From positions 121,645 through 185,644 of the forward strand of contig NZ_BCZB01000003.1 of assembly GCF_001598495.1 (NCBI RefSeq): DNA of 64,000 bases. The letters run 5' to 3'. The notes below the pieces were generated by a model that did not search any database, had not been told where the DNA came from, and saw only the letters and a list, made by a program, of their open reading frames with translations. How positions within the stretch are numbered: the first letter of the stretch is position 1; the number at the start of each line of letters is the position of its first letter. The translations under genes and the position numbers were made by a program. Below are positions 35,446 to 46,331 of the stretch, in pieces. The DNA comes from Neokomagataea thailandica NBRC 106555. Lineage in GTDB: Bacteria > Pseudomonadota > Alphaproteobacteria > Acetobacterales > Acetobacteraceae.

Positions 35446-37419
35446 GTGAGCGAGACTTTGGTGCGCGAAAAAACGAACGACGCGAAGACCGATAACGCGG
35501 CGGTCGAGCGGGCCATTGAAAGCGCCCATAAGGCACTTGGTGGACGCCAAAAAGCGGATGGACACTGGGTCTTCGAGCTCGAAGCTGACGCCACCATTCC
35601 GGCAGAATATGTCCTTCTGGAGCATTACCTAGACCGTATTGACTTAGAGCGTCAGGCGAAAATTGGGGGGTACCTACGTCGCATTCAGGGAGAACATGGA
35701 GGGTGGCCTCTTTACCATGATGGCGGCTTTGAACTCTCTGCCAGCGTGAAAGCGTATTTTGCCCTAAAAGCCATCGGGGACGATATTAACGCTCCCCATA
35801 TGAAACGCGCGCGTGAAGCGATCCTTGACCATGGTGGCGCCGCACATAGTAATGTTTTTACCCGCTTTCAGCTTGCCCTTTTTGGTGAGGTTCCTTGGCA
35901 AGCGACACCTGTTATGCCTGTTGAGCTGATGCTCTTACCCCGTAAGGCATTTTTTTCCATGTGGAATATGTCTTACTGGTCACGCACGGTCGTCGCGCCA
36001 TTGCTCGTCTTAGCTGCGCTGCGCCCTTGTGCTATTAACCCCCATAACATCCACGTCCGCGAATTATTTGTACAACCCCCCGAAGACGTCAAAGACTGGA
36101 TACAAGGGCCGTTTCGTTCACGCTGGGGACGTTTCTTCAAACATCTTGATACCGCATTACGTCCTATAATCCCGCACATTCCCCGCAATGTGCACGATAA
36201 AGCCATCAAAGCCGCCATTGACTTCATTGAGCCACGCCTCAGCGAAGGTGGCCTCGGGGCGATTTACCCCGCAATGGCCAATGTCGTCATGATGTATCGC
36301 GCTCTTGGCGTTGCGGATGATGACCAGCGCGTTGTCACCGCATGGCAATCCATCCAAGACTTATTAGTCGAAAAGAATGGTGAGATTTACTGCCAGCCAT
36401 GCGTCTCTCCTGTTTGGGATACTGGCTTATCGGGCCTCGCCATGATGGAGGCAGCATCCGGCGCTCGTGCCACCGAACGTGAAAAAACAATGGCGTCACT
36501 ACGCCGCAGCGCAGAGTGGTTGCGTGACCGTCAAATTTTAGACGTCAAAGGCGACTGGGCCATGAACACTTCGCCTGACCTCCGCCCCGGCGGTTGGGCG
36601 TTTCAGTACGAGAATGACTACTATCCAGATGTCGATGATACCGCCGTCGTCGGCATGCTCCTACATCGCGTTGATCCTGAAGGAAACCAAGACGCCATTG
36701 AGCGTGCACGCGAATGGATCATTGGTATGCAAAGCACTAATGGGGGGTGGGGCGCTTTCGATATTGATAATGATCTCGACCTCCTCAACCATATTCCCTT
36801 CTCAGATCATGGCGCTTTGCTTGACCCTCCAACGGCTGATGTTTCAGCACGCTGTATCTCCTTTTTAGCACAGCTCGGATACGCAGAAGACCGGCCCATT
36901 ATTGACCGTGCTTTGGCTTACCTACGCAGCGATCAAGAAACGAATGGCAGTTGGTTTGGGCGTTGGGGCACAAACTATATTTATGGGACATGGTCCGTAC
37001 TCTGCGCTCTTAACATTGCGGGCGTTCCCCATGAAGACCCCATGATTCAACGGGCCGTCACGTGGTTAAAAAGCGTACAGCGTGCAGATGGCGGCTGGGG
37101 CGAAGATTGCGCGTCTTACGAAGGCGCGCAGCCCGGACAGTACAAAGAAAGCCTACCATCCCAGACAGCATGGGCCGTTTTAGGTCTTATGGCTGTAGGA
37201 GAGCGTAATAGTGATGCCGTACAACACGGAATCCATTTCTTAACACAGGCACAAGATGATAAAGGCGAATGGCACGAAGAACCTTATAATGCCGTCGGTT
37301 TCCCAAAGGTCTTCTATCTACGCTACCATGGGTACAAACAATTTTTCCCTTTAACGGCCCTAGCACGTTACCGTAATCTCGGAGACAGCAATAGCGGTCG
37401 TGTGGAGGTCGGTTTCTGA
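35446..37419 (+). CDS. shc: Squalene-hopene cyclase
   Basis: Membrane-associated cyclase turning squalene into hopene and hopanol. The 657-residue protein has the catalytic DxDD motif (DVDD, residues 395-398) and many QW repeats, for example EHGGWPLYH, STNGGWGAFD, ETNGSWFGRWG and RADGGWGED. Length matches known bacterial enzymes. GTG 35446 is supported by GGGAGG 9 bases upstream; an upstream in-frame GTG at 35404 is unlikely. The stop shares a base with hpnG. Confidence 0.97.
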   Translation: MSETLVREKTNDAKTDNAAVERAIESAHKALGGRQKADGHWVFELEADATIPAEYVLLEHYLDRIDLERQAKIGGYLRRIQGEHGGWPLYHDGGFELSASVKAYFALKAIGDDINAPHMKRAREAILDHGGAAHSNVFTRFQLALFGEVPWQATPVMPVELMLLPRKAFFSMWNMSYWSRTVVAPLLVLAALRPCAINPHNIHVRELFVQPPEDVKDWIQGPFRSRWGRFFKHLDTALRPIIPHIPRNVHDKAIKAAIDFIEPRLSEGGLGAIYPAMANVVMMYRALGVADDDQRVVTAWQSIQDLLVEKNGEIYCQPCVSPVWDTGLSGLAMMEAASGARATEREKTMASLRRSAEWLRDRQILDVKGDWAMNTSPDLRPGGWAFQYENDYYPDVDDTAVVGMLLHRVDPEGNQDAIERAREWIIGMQSTNGGWGAFDIDNDLDLLNHIPFSDHGALLDPPTADVSARCISFLAQLGYAEDRPIIDRALAYLRSDQETNGSWFGRWGTNYIYGTWSVLCALNIAGVPHEDPMIQRAVTWLKSVQRADGGWGEDCASYEGAQPGQYKESLPSQTAWAVLGLMAVGERNSDAVQHGIHFLTQAQDDKGEWHEEPYNAVGFPKVFYLRYHGYKQFFPLTALARYRNLGDSNSGRVEVGF

Positions 37420-38057
37420 TGTTAGGTGTTTTAACAGGCTTACGCCAAGAAGCGCGGATTATCCGCCGCTTCCTCCCTGATGTTCCGGTTGCCCTCAGCT
37501 ATGCTGACCCGATACGGGCGGAGCGTGAAACACAACGCCTGGTCGATATTGGATGTACGCATCTTCTTTCATTTGGCTGCGCTGGTGGCCTTCAGCCAGA
37601 TTTGGCGCCCGGCACTGTCCTCTCGGCTAATCACGTCATTGTGGATGGTGAGCGCATGGAGTGTGATGAACACCTCAGCCAACATTTCGGCGCTGAACGT
37701 CTTTTGCGCGGCGGTGTATTGCACAGTGACGTTCTCGTTGCCACACAGGAAGACAAACACTACGCGGCCACATCAAGCCTCTGCCTAGCGGTTGATATGG
37801 AGAGTGGTTACGTCGCCCAATCTGGGCTGCCTTTTGCTGTTTTGCGTGTTATTTGTGATGATGCAGAGCGCAGCCTTCCACCTGCCGCCACAGAAGGCAT
37901 GCGCGAGGGAAAAGTTTATCTTCCCGGCCTATTGAAATCTCTCCTCACTGCGCCTCAACAAATTCCATCGCTCATGGCGTTAGGGCGTGATGTTTCCTTG
38001 GCACAAAAAGAAATTTTAGATTTCTTAACGGCTAACCCGCCCCCTTTAGATGTTTAA
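37419..38057 (+). CDS. hpnG: Hopanoid-associated phosphorylase HpnG
   Basis: Nucleoside-phosphorylase-like enzyme that removes adenine from adenosylhopane to give ribosylhopane or its phosphate, in side-chain synthesis. The 212 residues show LGVLTGLRQEARII, LLSFGCAGGL (phosphate and ribose site) and AVDMESGYVAQ (the Met-Glu ribose-binding motif). It overlaps shc by one base (TGATG). HpnH, which makes adenosylhopane, is not in the window. Confidence 0.93.
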   Translation: MLGVLTGLRQEARIIRRFLPDVPVALSYADPIRAERETQRLVDIGCTHLLSFGCAGGLQPDLAPGTVLSANHVIVDGERMECDEHLSQHFGAERLLRGGVLHSDVLVATQEDKHYAATSSLCLAVDMESGYVAQSGLPFAVLRVICDDAERSLPPAATEGMREGKVYLPGLLKSLLTAPQQIPSLMALGRDVSLAQKEILDFLTANPPPLDV

Positions 38058-38065
38058 AGAAGCCT

Positions 38066-38099
38066 CTCTTCCAGCTAGCTATGTCGTTAGCTGGAAGAG
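38066..38099. terminator. Bidirectional hairpin between hpnG and rlmE
   Basis: Perfect 12-bp inverted repeat (CTCTTCCAGCTA, 38066-38077 with 38088-38099), 10-base loop, between convergent genes. Six A follow it on the plus strand; there is no U-tract downstream on either strand. Confidence 0.55.
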
Positions 38100-38111
38100 A
38101 AAAAAGACCGC

Positions 38112-38912
38112 TTAAACGTCGTCTTTAAGACGTTCGGGGCGGAAGCCAGTAGCAACAACATAAAGCTCACTGGACTCTTTGCGAGAGGCGGGGGGCTTAA
38201 CGTGCCGCACTGTCGCAAAGGCATTCTTCATCGAATCCAGCATTTGCTTTTCAGATCCGCCTTGGAAGACCTTAGCAATAAAGCTTCCACCCTCAGCGAG
38301 AACCTGCAACGCAAAGTCCAATGCACCTTCTGCAAGGCCCATAATACGCACGTGGTCCGTCGCCGCATGTCCCGTCGTATTGGGTGCCATGTCAGACATC
38401 ACAATATCAGCCGGACCACCCAGAATATCTTTTAGCCGATCAGGCATCTCTGGGTCTGTGAAATCACCCTCAATGATCGTTGCCCCTGCTACTGGGTCCA
38501 CAGGCAAAAGATCAACCCCCGCAATGTTCTCCGCACCACGCTTAACCGCAACCTGTGTCCACCCCCCGGGAGCAGCGCCAAGATCAATCACTTTTACGCC
38601 CGGTTTAATCAATGAGAAACGGTCATCCAGTTCGATCAGCTTAAAGGCTGCACGAGACCGCCACCCTTGCTTACGCGCCGCCGCGACATATGGGTCATTA
38701 AGCTGGCGGTTCAACCAACGTTGCTGGGCCGTAGTGCGCCCACGCGCTGTCCGCAGGGAAATACTCTTATTACGCGCTGTTTTAACCGTGGCACCATCTT
38801 CTGTAGAAGATGCCACACCAGGCGCCGCTGCACTTTTTAGCGCTTTACCAGGAACGCGCTTAGGAGCGTCTTTTTTTGTACGAGGACCGGAGGGGGAACG
38901 AGGTGGTTTCAT
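38112..38912 (-). CDS. rlmE: 23S rRNA (uridine-2'-O-)-methyltransferase RlmE/FtsJ
   Basis: Methylates U2552 in the 23S rRNA A-loop. After a basic N-terminal extension of about 65 residues comes the methyltransferase core: RSRAAFKLIELDDRF with the first catalytic Lys, VIDLGAAPGGWTQVA (SAM site), VMSDMAPNTTGH with the catalytic Asp, FIAKVFQGG with the second Lys, and ASRKESSELYVVA with the Glu. The 266 residues are longer than E. coli RlmE because of the extension. It overlaps ppx by 4 bases. Confidence 0.96.
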   Translation of the reverse strand: MKPPRSPSGPRTKKDAPKRVPGKALKSAAAPGVASSTEDGATVKTARNKSISLRTARGRTTAQQRWLNRQLNDPYVAAARKQGWRSRAAFKLIELDDRFSLIKPGVKVIDLGAAPGGWTQVAVKRGAENIAGVDLLPVDPVAGATIIEGDFTDPEMPDRLKDILGGPADIVMSDMAPNTTGHAATDHVRIMGLAEGALDFALQVLAEGGSFIAKVFQGGSEKQMLDSMKNAFATVRHVKPPASRKESSELYVVATGFRPERLKDDV

Positions 38913-40048
38913 AACGTCACATAATTATTCAAAAAATCGGCACCATGGGTTGCCGTGTAGGGCTTAGCGAAGTTCGACGCCCCCGTGCGGCGACGAACCG
39001 ATGCAGAATAAAGCGCATGATCACGCGCCATTCGGGCCAACATACCATCACGAAGGCCCCGATCCGCAATGGTAACCTGCTGAATTGGCCACATTTGATA
39101 AATTGCTTCAAAAATTGCGCAACCGGGCAACACATAGCGCGACCGATCAGGCCCCACACACGGATGTTCGATCAACCCTTGCGGCCCAATATGCCGCAAA
39201 GTGCGGATCGCTTCACACATATTTTCGCCCGGCAAGGTCGCCCCATCAATCATGGCGCGATTATAACGGGGCAGGGCAAGCGCTACCCCCGCAAGGGTCG
39301 TCACAGTCCCAGACGTACCAATCAACCTTGTGCGCCCCTGAAGAACTTCACGGTATATTCTATGAATCGACTCAAAGGGGGCTAATTGATCAAAGACATG
39401 GTTGACCATGTCATCATAAGACGTTCCATGACCACTTCCAAATGTTTCCTCAAGGGAAATTACCCCGAGAGGCAAACTTGTGGTGCCAATTAATGTATGC
39501 TCATTGCGGCGGTGATCAAGACGTACCCACGCAATCTCTGTTGAGCCACCACCAATGTCAAACAGCACGCCGCGTTCAGCATTTTGTGCGTTAGAACATT
39601 GATTAAAAAGGGCCGAACAGCTTTCTACAGCAAGCTCAGCTTCCTCACGGGGGCTGATAATATCAATTTTCAAGCCTGTTTCACGCAACACCCGCGCAAG
39701 AAAATCACGGCCATTTCCCGCACGACGGCAGGCCTCCGTTGCAACCGCACGAAGCTCAGTCAGTGGCCATTGATGGAGACGCTCCGCGCAAATCCGTAAG
39801 GCTTCTATGGTACGGTTCATGGCATCTTCCGCCAAGCGCCCACTGACCTTTAAACCTTCACCCAGCCCTACGCAGCGATTAAAACTATCAACGATCCGAA
39901 AGCCAGAGGCGGTACGGGCCGCAATCATCAAGCGACAATTATTCGTCCCGAGATCAATGGCAGCGAAGAACGGTCCAGCATAACGACCGGGCATGCTGCG
40001 CTGCTGCGCGCACCCTATCATTCCTGCTTCCCGTTCTGGCATCGACAT
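38909..40048 (-). CDS. Ppx/GppA exopolyphosphatase family protein
   Basis: A 379-residue phosphatase of the ASKHA fold that degrades polyphosphate or pppGpp. Phosphate-binding motifs are AAIDLGTNNCRLMIA near residue 30, FDIGGGSTEIAW near residue 167, and GTSGTVTTLAGVALA near residue 248. It is the short alphaproteobacterial form without the C-terminal HD extension. The stop overlaps rlmE, an arrangement common in this group. Which of the two substrates it prefers cannot be told. Confidence 0.9.
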   Translation of the reverse strand: MSMPEREAGMIGCAQQRSMPGRYAGPFFAAIDLGTNNCRLMIAARTASGFRIVDSFNRCVGLGEGLKVSGRLAEDAMNRTIEALRICAERLHQWPLTELRAVATEACRRAGNGRDFLARVLRETGLKIDIISPREEAELAVESCSALFNQCSNAQNAERGVLFDIGGGSTEIAWVRLDHRRNEHTLIGTTSLPLGVISLEETFGSGHGTSYDDMVNHVFDQLAPFESIHRIYREVLQGRTRLIGTSGTVTTLAGVALALPRYNRAMIDGATLPGENMCEAIRTLRHIGPQGLIEHPCVGPDRSRYVLPGCAIFEAIYQMWPIQQVTIADRGLRDGMLARMARDHALYSASVRRRTGASNFAKPYTATHGADFLNNYVTL

Positions 40049-40201
40049 TACGTTCGCCCCCGATAAAAACCACTATGGCTGTTTATTATTCTACATGACG
40101 CCGAATATGCTTTTCCCGCAAGGGGATTATTTTTTCTTCTGAAAAATGAAAAAACTCTCTTGCACATTTAAGTCACTATCGCTAGAAATCACCTCACCGC
40201 T

Positions 40202-40275
40202 TGGGAGATAGTTTAGCGGTAGAACTACCGGCTCTGACCCGGTCAGCCCTGGTTCGAATCCAGGTCTCCCAGCCA
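40202..40275 (+). tRNA. tRNA-Gln(CTG)
   Basis: TGGGAGA (40202-40208) pairs with TCTCCCA (40265-40271), discriminator G and encoded CCA. The D-arm TAGTTTAGCGGTAGAAC and T-loop GGTTCGAATCC are canonical. The anticodon loop CTCTGAC between ACCGG and CCGGT gives CTG, reading CAG. Confidence 0.96.
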
Positions 40276-40346
40276 AAATTACCACAAAATTTTATACCCA
40301 AAAACGCTAAAAAACACTTCCTGTGTTTACTAAAAATAGCTATTAA

Positions 40347-41915
<1,569 letters not shown>

Positions 41916-41922
41916 TCGTTAG

Positions 41923-41940
41923 AGAGGCTTCTGCCTCTCG
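41923..41940 (+). terminator. Short hairpin after guaB
   Basis: 7-bp stem GAGAGGC/GCCTCTC with a 4-base loop, 7 bases after the guaB stop and 32 bases before the next gene. No U-tract, so it may only weaken read-through. Confidence 0.4.
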
Positions 41941-41972
41941 CTATTCCGCCAGAAACGGGTTAGGGGGTCGAC

Positions 41973-43289
41973 ATGACCCCTGCAGCCCGCCTTTCTGGCG
42001 CGATTGATCTGCTTTGTGCGATCCAGAACGCCCCCCGCCGTCCTGCAGATGCGACGGCAAATGCTTTTTTCCGTGAACGCCGTTACATCGGCGGCGGTGA
42101 CCGACGCGCTATTTCAGCCATTGTATGGGATGTGTTGAGAAGCTGGCGTCGTCTACACTGGCATTTTTCTGATCTCACCGGCGCGATTTCGCCACGCCTG
42201 CTCAGTGCCGCCAGTTTGCTTCTGGGCGGAGAGAACATGGACAATGTCCGTGCGTTGTTTGGCACAGATCGTTACGCACCATCGCCTCTCACATCACGCG
42301 AAGATATTGCCCTAAAAAAGCTAGAAGGGCGCTCACTTTCAAGCCCGAAACAGCCCCGCGCTGTACGTTTAGAGTATCCTGATTGGATTGAACCAATCTT
42401 ACTCGAAACGTTCGGTGACCGCCTCGAAGCAGAAATGCTTGCCTTGCTGGAAGCTCCAACGCTTGACCTGCGCGTAAACTTGCTCAAAGGCACGCGTGAG
42501 GCTGCCATTAAAGCCCTTCGCAATGAATCATTAAAAGCCGAACCCACGGCTTTATCCCCTTGGGGCATGCGCCTTGATGGCCGCCAACCCGTTACGGCAG
42601 CACAAGCCTTCCGTGATGGCTTGGTCGAAATTCAAGATGAAGGCTCTCAGTTGGTCGTCCTGGCAGCTGATGCAAAATCTGAGCATCGTGTGCTTGACTA
42701 TTGCGCGGGGGCAGGCGGAAAAACTCTAGCTCTTGCCATGACGATGGATAATCGCGGACATATTGTTGCCTGTGATGTCCATGAAAAGCGCCTAGAAGGT
42801 GCCGTCAAACGTTTACGCCGTGCTGGCGTCCATAACGTTGAGCGGCACTTGCTGGTGAGCGGTGACAAATGGGCAAAACGCCGTGCTGGCAGCTTTGATC
42901 GTGTACTGGTCGATGCTCCGTGCTCAGGCACGGGCACATGGCGCCGCAACCCCGATGCACGCCTGCGCCTGACACAAACGGACATCGAAGAACTTCTGGT
43001 AAAACAGGCTGAAATTCTGGACCGTGCTGCATCTTTGGTGAAGCCGGGTGGGCGCATGATTTATGCAACATGCTCTCTCTTAGCACAGGAAAATGCCGTA
43101 CAGATCGCAGCCTTCTTGAAGCGCCGTACGGATTACCGCCTCCTCACAGGAGAGGAAATGCCAGAGACTCTGCCTGAGAAGCTGCGTCAACGCGGTTCTT
43201 TCGCCCTTACGCCTCAGCAAGACGGTACGGACGGCTTCTTCGCATGCGTTATGGAACGTGTGGTGGAGAAGAAAGACGACGCCACATAA
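41973..43289 (+). CDS. RsmB/NOP-family rRNA (cytosine-5)-methyltransferase
   Basis: A 438-residue SAM-dependent methyltransferase of the Nol1/Nop2/Sun family, acting on rRNA, probably 16S. The N-terminal part is a NusB-like helical domain that is degenerate. The catalytic half has VLDYCAGAGGKTLALA (SAM site), VDAPCSGTGTWRRNPD with the releasing Cys, and YATCSLL with the nucleophile Cys. Target base is inferred only from family. Its last 41 bases overlap the convergent acetyltransferase gene. Confidence 0.88.
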   Translation: MTPAARLSGAIDLLCAIQNAPRRPADATANAFFRERRYIGGGDRRAISAIVWDVLRSWRRLHWHFSDLTGAISPRLLSAASLLLGGENMDNVRALFGTDRYAPSPLTSREDIALKKLEGRSLSSPKQPRAVRLEYPDWIEPILLETFGDRLEAEMLALLEAPTLDLRVNLLKGTREAAIKALRNESLKAEPTALSPWGMRLDGRQPVTAAQAFRDGLVEIQDEGSQLVVLAADAKSEHRVLDYCAGAGGKTLALAMTMDNRGHIVACDVHEKRLEGAVKRLRRAGVHNVERHLLVSGDKWAKRRAGSFDRVLVDAPCSGTGTWRRNPDARLRLTQTDIEELLVKQAEILDRAASLVKPGGRMIYATCSLLAQENAVQIAAFLKRRTDYRLLTGEEMPETLPEKLRQRGSFALTPQQDGTDGFFACVMERVVEKKDDAT

Positions 43290-43746
43290 TCAGAGCATCG
43301 ACCATCCCATATGTGGGGTGGTCGAACGCTTCCGGCACGCGTCCGACGACCTCAAAACCAAGATGGCGCCATAGCTCTATGGCCCGCTCATTGGTGCTCA
43401 CCACAAAATTGAACTGCATCGCCCGATACCCAAGGGATGCAGCTTCTTTCAGAGCATGCTCCGCCATTAACCGACCAGCCCCATAACCGGGCCGCGCGAC
43501 AAAACCTGCATTCGCCGTATGTGCCCCAGCACCTTTTTGATTAGCACGTATGTAAAACGTGCCAACAATATGATGGTCGGCTGTTTCCGCTACATAAACC
43601 CGATGTTCTTCTTGCATCCAATATGACAACACTTGGCGCTGTGACCAATGTTTAGGCAATGCATAAGTATCACCGCTCCGTATAACCGGAGCCAGACATT
43701 GCCAAATTTCATCACGATCAAAAGAACGGGCAGGGCGAATAATCAT
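43249..43746 (-). CDS. GNAT-family N-acetyltransferase
   Basis: A 165-residue acetyl-CoA-dependent acetyltransferase. It starts MIIRPARSFDRDEIWQCL, and the acetyl-CoA loop is VARPGYGAGRLMAEHALKEA with the following YRAMQFNFVVSTNERAIELWRHLGFE, the classic motif A/B. I chose ATG 43746 because the domain begins there and AGGTGCAGG precedes it; in-frame starts further upstream add sequence without a domain. Its 3' end overlaps the rsmB-like gene by 41 bases. Substrate unknown. Confidence 0.83.
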   Translation of the reverse strand: MIIRPARSFDRDEIWQCLAPVIRSGDTYALPKHWSQRQVLSYWMQEEHRVYVAETADHHIVGTFYIRANQKGAGAHTANAGFVARPGYGAGRLMAEHALKEAASLGYRAMQFNFVVSTNERAIELWRHLGFEVVGRVPEAFDHPTYGMVDALIMWRRLSSPPHVP

Positions 43747-43848
43747 AACCTGCACCTTAAGAGACGAGTGCACCATTAGGCAACGCGCTTCTCTTCCGAT
43801 ATATTCATTCACAGCGACCGCGTTTAACCAACGGACCCAACTGCCATT

Positions 43849-45675
43849 ATGCCTCCCAATTTACCGTATGATATTTTCATAGGCATTGCCTTAACCTTTG
43901 GCGCCGGAATTTTAGCACAATGGGTCGCTTGGAAGCTCCGTCTACCAGCCATTGTCCTGCTCTTTACAATTGGCCTGATCGTCGGCCCAGGTCTCGACCT
44001 CCTGCACCCATCAGAGAGCATGGGGTGGGTCTTCCGCCCTCTGGTTTCATTGCTGGTGGCTATTGTGGTGTTTGAAGGAGGTATGGCCCTCGATATTCGG
44101 CAGTTAAGAGATGCTGGGGAAGGGGTCATGCGCCTCACTCTGGTCGCACTCCCCATTAATTGGGTACTTGGATCCCTCGCAGCCCACTTTGTGGCGCATC
44201 TTGAGTGGGGCACATCACTGCTTTTTGGAGCAATCATCGTTGTAACCGGCCCTACGGTCATTCTTCCATTGCTGCGCAGCGCCAAACTCAAACCAAGACT
44301 TGCTGCTTTCCTCCGATGGGAAGCGATCGTTAATGACCCCCTTGGGGCCATTCTTGCTGCCGTCGTTTTGCAACTCCTCATGCTGCATGTTGATGTGCAT
44401 ACAAGCGTTTTCTTCACACACACCTTGCCGGACCTCTTATCTGCTACAGCTCTTTCTATCGCTGCAGGTATTGCGCCAGCTTATATGATCCGTACGCTCT
44501 TTGTACGCGATCTTATGCCTGAAATTTTGAAGATGCCTGCACTGCTTAGCCTTGCACTCGTCATCTTCTCAGCCTGTAATACGGAGATGGAGGGGGCTGG
44601 TCTCATTGCCGTCACCGTGTTTGGTATGGCCCTGACCAACCTTCATATTCCCGGTATAGCAGAGCTGAGACGCAATAAAGAGTCTCTAGTCGTACTCGTT
44701 GTCTCGGTCCTCTTTATCCTGCTCACCGCAGACTTACAGCGTGGTGCACTCGCTCATCTTTCCATACCCATTATGGCGCTTACCTTCGTTGTTCTTTTTG
44801 CGGTACGGCCACTTGGTATCTTCTTAGCCACTCTAGGATCCGATATGACATGGCGTGAGCGTGTTTTTGTCGGCTGGATCGCTCCCCGAGGTATTGTTGC
44901 GGCCGCAGTTGCAGGCGCATCCGGGATTCGCCTGCACGACTCAGGATATCACTCGGCAGACTTGATTATGCCCGCCGTCTTTGGCGTCATTGCTGTCACC
45001 ATGCTTTTACACGGTTTCTCCTTACGCCCCTTAGCGCGTAGCATGAAACTGTCTTTTTCCAGCGAACCTGCTCTTGCCATCGTGGGGGCCAGCGCATGGT
45101 CCATCAACCTCGCAACGACCTTAAAAGCGGCTGCTGTACCCATTTTGATGGTCGATAGTCGCGCTAACGCTCTTATGCCGGCAGCACGTCAAAAAATATC
45201 GGTTTTACGGGCTGAACTCTTATCCCGCCACGGACAAGAAGCCCTCGAAGAGCGTCCAGCAGATTATCTCATCAGCACCACGGCAGACGGTATTTATAAT
45301 GGCATGATTTGTGGTCATCTTGCTCCTGCGTTAGGGCGTGAACGCGTCTTCCAAATCAGCCCTGGCGTTGCCCGCCTAGACTTGTACCATGGTCTATCAC
45401 GAGACGCCCGTGGCAAAGTCCTAGGGGAACCCGCGTGGAACTTCATGCTCTTTGAATCACTCTTCGGGCAAGGCTGGCGGTTTTCCACCCAACCCGCCAC
45501 AGAAGGGGATGGCGAAACATTTGGCAAACGAGAAAACCGGCTCGACCTTATGTTTATTCGCCGCAAAGCTGGCATCTTCATTCTATCTGCTGAAGATCAA
45601 ACCCCCGCAACACCCGTCGAAGGGGATCTGCTCGTTTTCATGACCCCGCCAGAACCTCAACCCATTGAAGGCTGA
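43849..45675 (+). CDS. CPA1-family Na+/H+ antiporter with cytoplasmic domain
   Basis: A 608-residue cation:proton antiporter. About 12 membrane helices fill residues 1-405. The ion-site stretches are LVAIVVFEGGMALD near residue 70, VVTGPTVILPLL, RWEAIVNDPLGAILAAVV (the Asn-Asp pair) and FVGWIAPRGIVAAAVA with the conserved Arg. The remaining 200 residues are cytoplasmic and begin with a nucleotide-binding-like strand (LAIVGASAWSINLATTL, then PILMVDS), resembling a degenerate TrkA-N domain. Whether it moves Na+ or K+ is not clear. It overlaps the convergent L,D-transpeptidase gene by 19 bases. Confidence 0.87.
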   Translation: MPPNLPYDIFIGIALTFGAGILAQWVAWKLRLPAIVLLFTIGLIVGPGLDLLHPSESMGWVFRPLVSLLVAIVVFEGGMALDIRQLRDAGEGVMRLTLVALPINWVLGSLAAHFVAHLEWGTSLLFGAIIVVTGPTVILPLLRSAKLKPRLAAFLRWEAIVNDPLGAILAAVVLQLLMLHVDVHTSVFFTHTLPDLLSATALSIAAGIAPAYMIRTLFVRDLMPEILKMPALLSLALVIFSACNTEMEGAGLIAVTVFGMALTNLHIPGIAELRRNKESLVVLVVSVLFILLTADLQRGALAHLSIPIMALTFVVLFAVRPLGIFLATLGSDMTWRERVFVGWIAPRGIVAAAVAGASGIRLHDSGYHSADLIMPAVFGVIAVTMLLHGFSLRPLARSMKLSFSSEPALAIVGASAWSINLATTLKAAAVPILMVDSRANALMPAARQKISVLRAELLSRHGQEALEERPADYLISTTADGIYNGMICGHLAPALGRERVFQISPGVARLDLYHGLSRDARGKVLGEPAWNFMLFESLFGQGWRFSTQPATEGDGETFGKRENRLDLMFIRRKAGIFILSAEDQTPATPVEGDLLVFMTPPEPQPIEG

Positions 45676-46175
45676 GGCACCGTTATAGAAACCAGTCCTT
45701 GGGCCAGAAGCTGCCTCAAACCGGCTTCCTCTAAAGCTATGCACCCTTCCGTATAACCTTTGGTTGGCGGAAGATGCAAAAAAATTGCAGAGCCTTTGCC
45801 CGGGACTGGGGGCTGGTCGTTCCACCCTAACACCACACAAATATCATACGCGTGGTCAGTACGCCAAAGCGTCTCACACGAGGCTTTATGGGGTAAAAAA
45901 ACCTGCTGATTATAGGCCGGATGGCTGGTATCATCACACCAGCCATCTCGGGGAGAGAGTGGCTCTATTAATAAACCTGCACCCGATTGCGGACGCTGCA
46001 CCCGATCGGCACGGTAAAATATTTTTCGTAATAAAAGTGTCCCAACAGGCGTTGCTTGGTCCCCTTCGACCTTATTTTGCCGTATTCCCCCGCCACCTAT
46101 CCGGGCGCGATAGTACAGGCCACCTGCCTGTACAAAAGGTTCACCATCTCGAAAGATCAAATTTGCTTTAATCAT
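45657..46175 (-). CDS. L,D-transpeptidase (YkuD) family protein
   Basis: A 172-residue catalytic-domain-only protein of the YkuD fold, which cross-links peptidoglycan or attaches lipoproteins to it. Typical stretches are YRARIGGGGIRQNKVEGDQATP near the N-terminus, IFLHLPP and the nucleophile motif GYTEGCIAL with Cys near residue 148. There is no signal peptide in the frame I chose (ATG 46175, GGAAAGGG upstream), so it may be cytoplasmic or the true start lies further up. Many such short proteins lack a known role. Confidence 0.8.
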   Translation of the reverse strand: MIKANLIFRDGEPFVQAGGLYYRARIGGGGIRQNKVEGDQATPVGTLLLRKIFYRADRVQRPQSGAGLLIEPLSPRDGWCDDTSHPAYNQQVFLPHKASCETLWRTDHAYDICVVLGWNDQPPVPGKGSAIFLHLPPTKGYTEGCIALEEAGLRQLLAQGLVSITVPQPSMG

Positions 46176-46331
46176 CTGGATATTCCCTTTCCGAAGCAAA
46201 GTTGCCATAGTCGATGCACGAGGATGTGTCTTGACTCTTTTGCACAAGTAGCGCCACGGCCTTTGTCGGTAATGACGCAACTTTCGGACGGGACAGGATA
46301 CCCGATCAAAATAGGACGAAGACAGGCTATC

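Noticed and set aside
38179..38967. 262-codon open frame on the plus strand
   Set aside because: Antisense to rlmE, whose catalytic motifs are all present; the plus frame has an unlikely Ser/Arg/Pro-rich composition.
46056..46331. 92-codon N-terminal extension of the response regulator
   Set aside because: Not homologous to receivers, lies antisense to the L,D-transpeptidase gene; ATG 46332 starts the receiver domain exactly.
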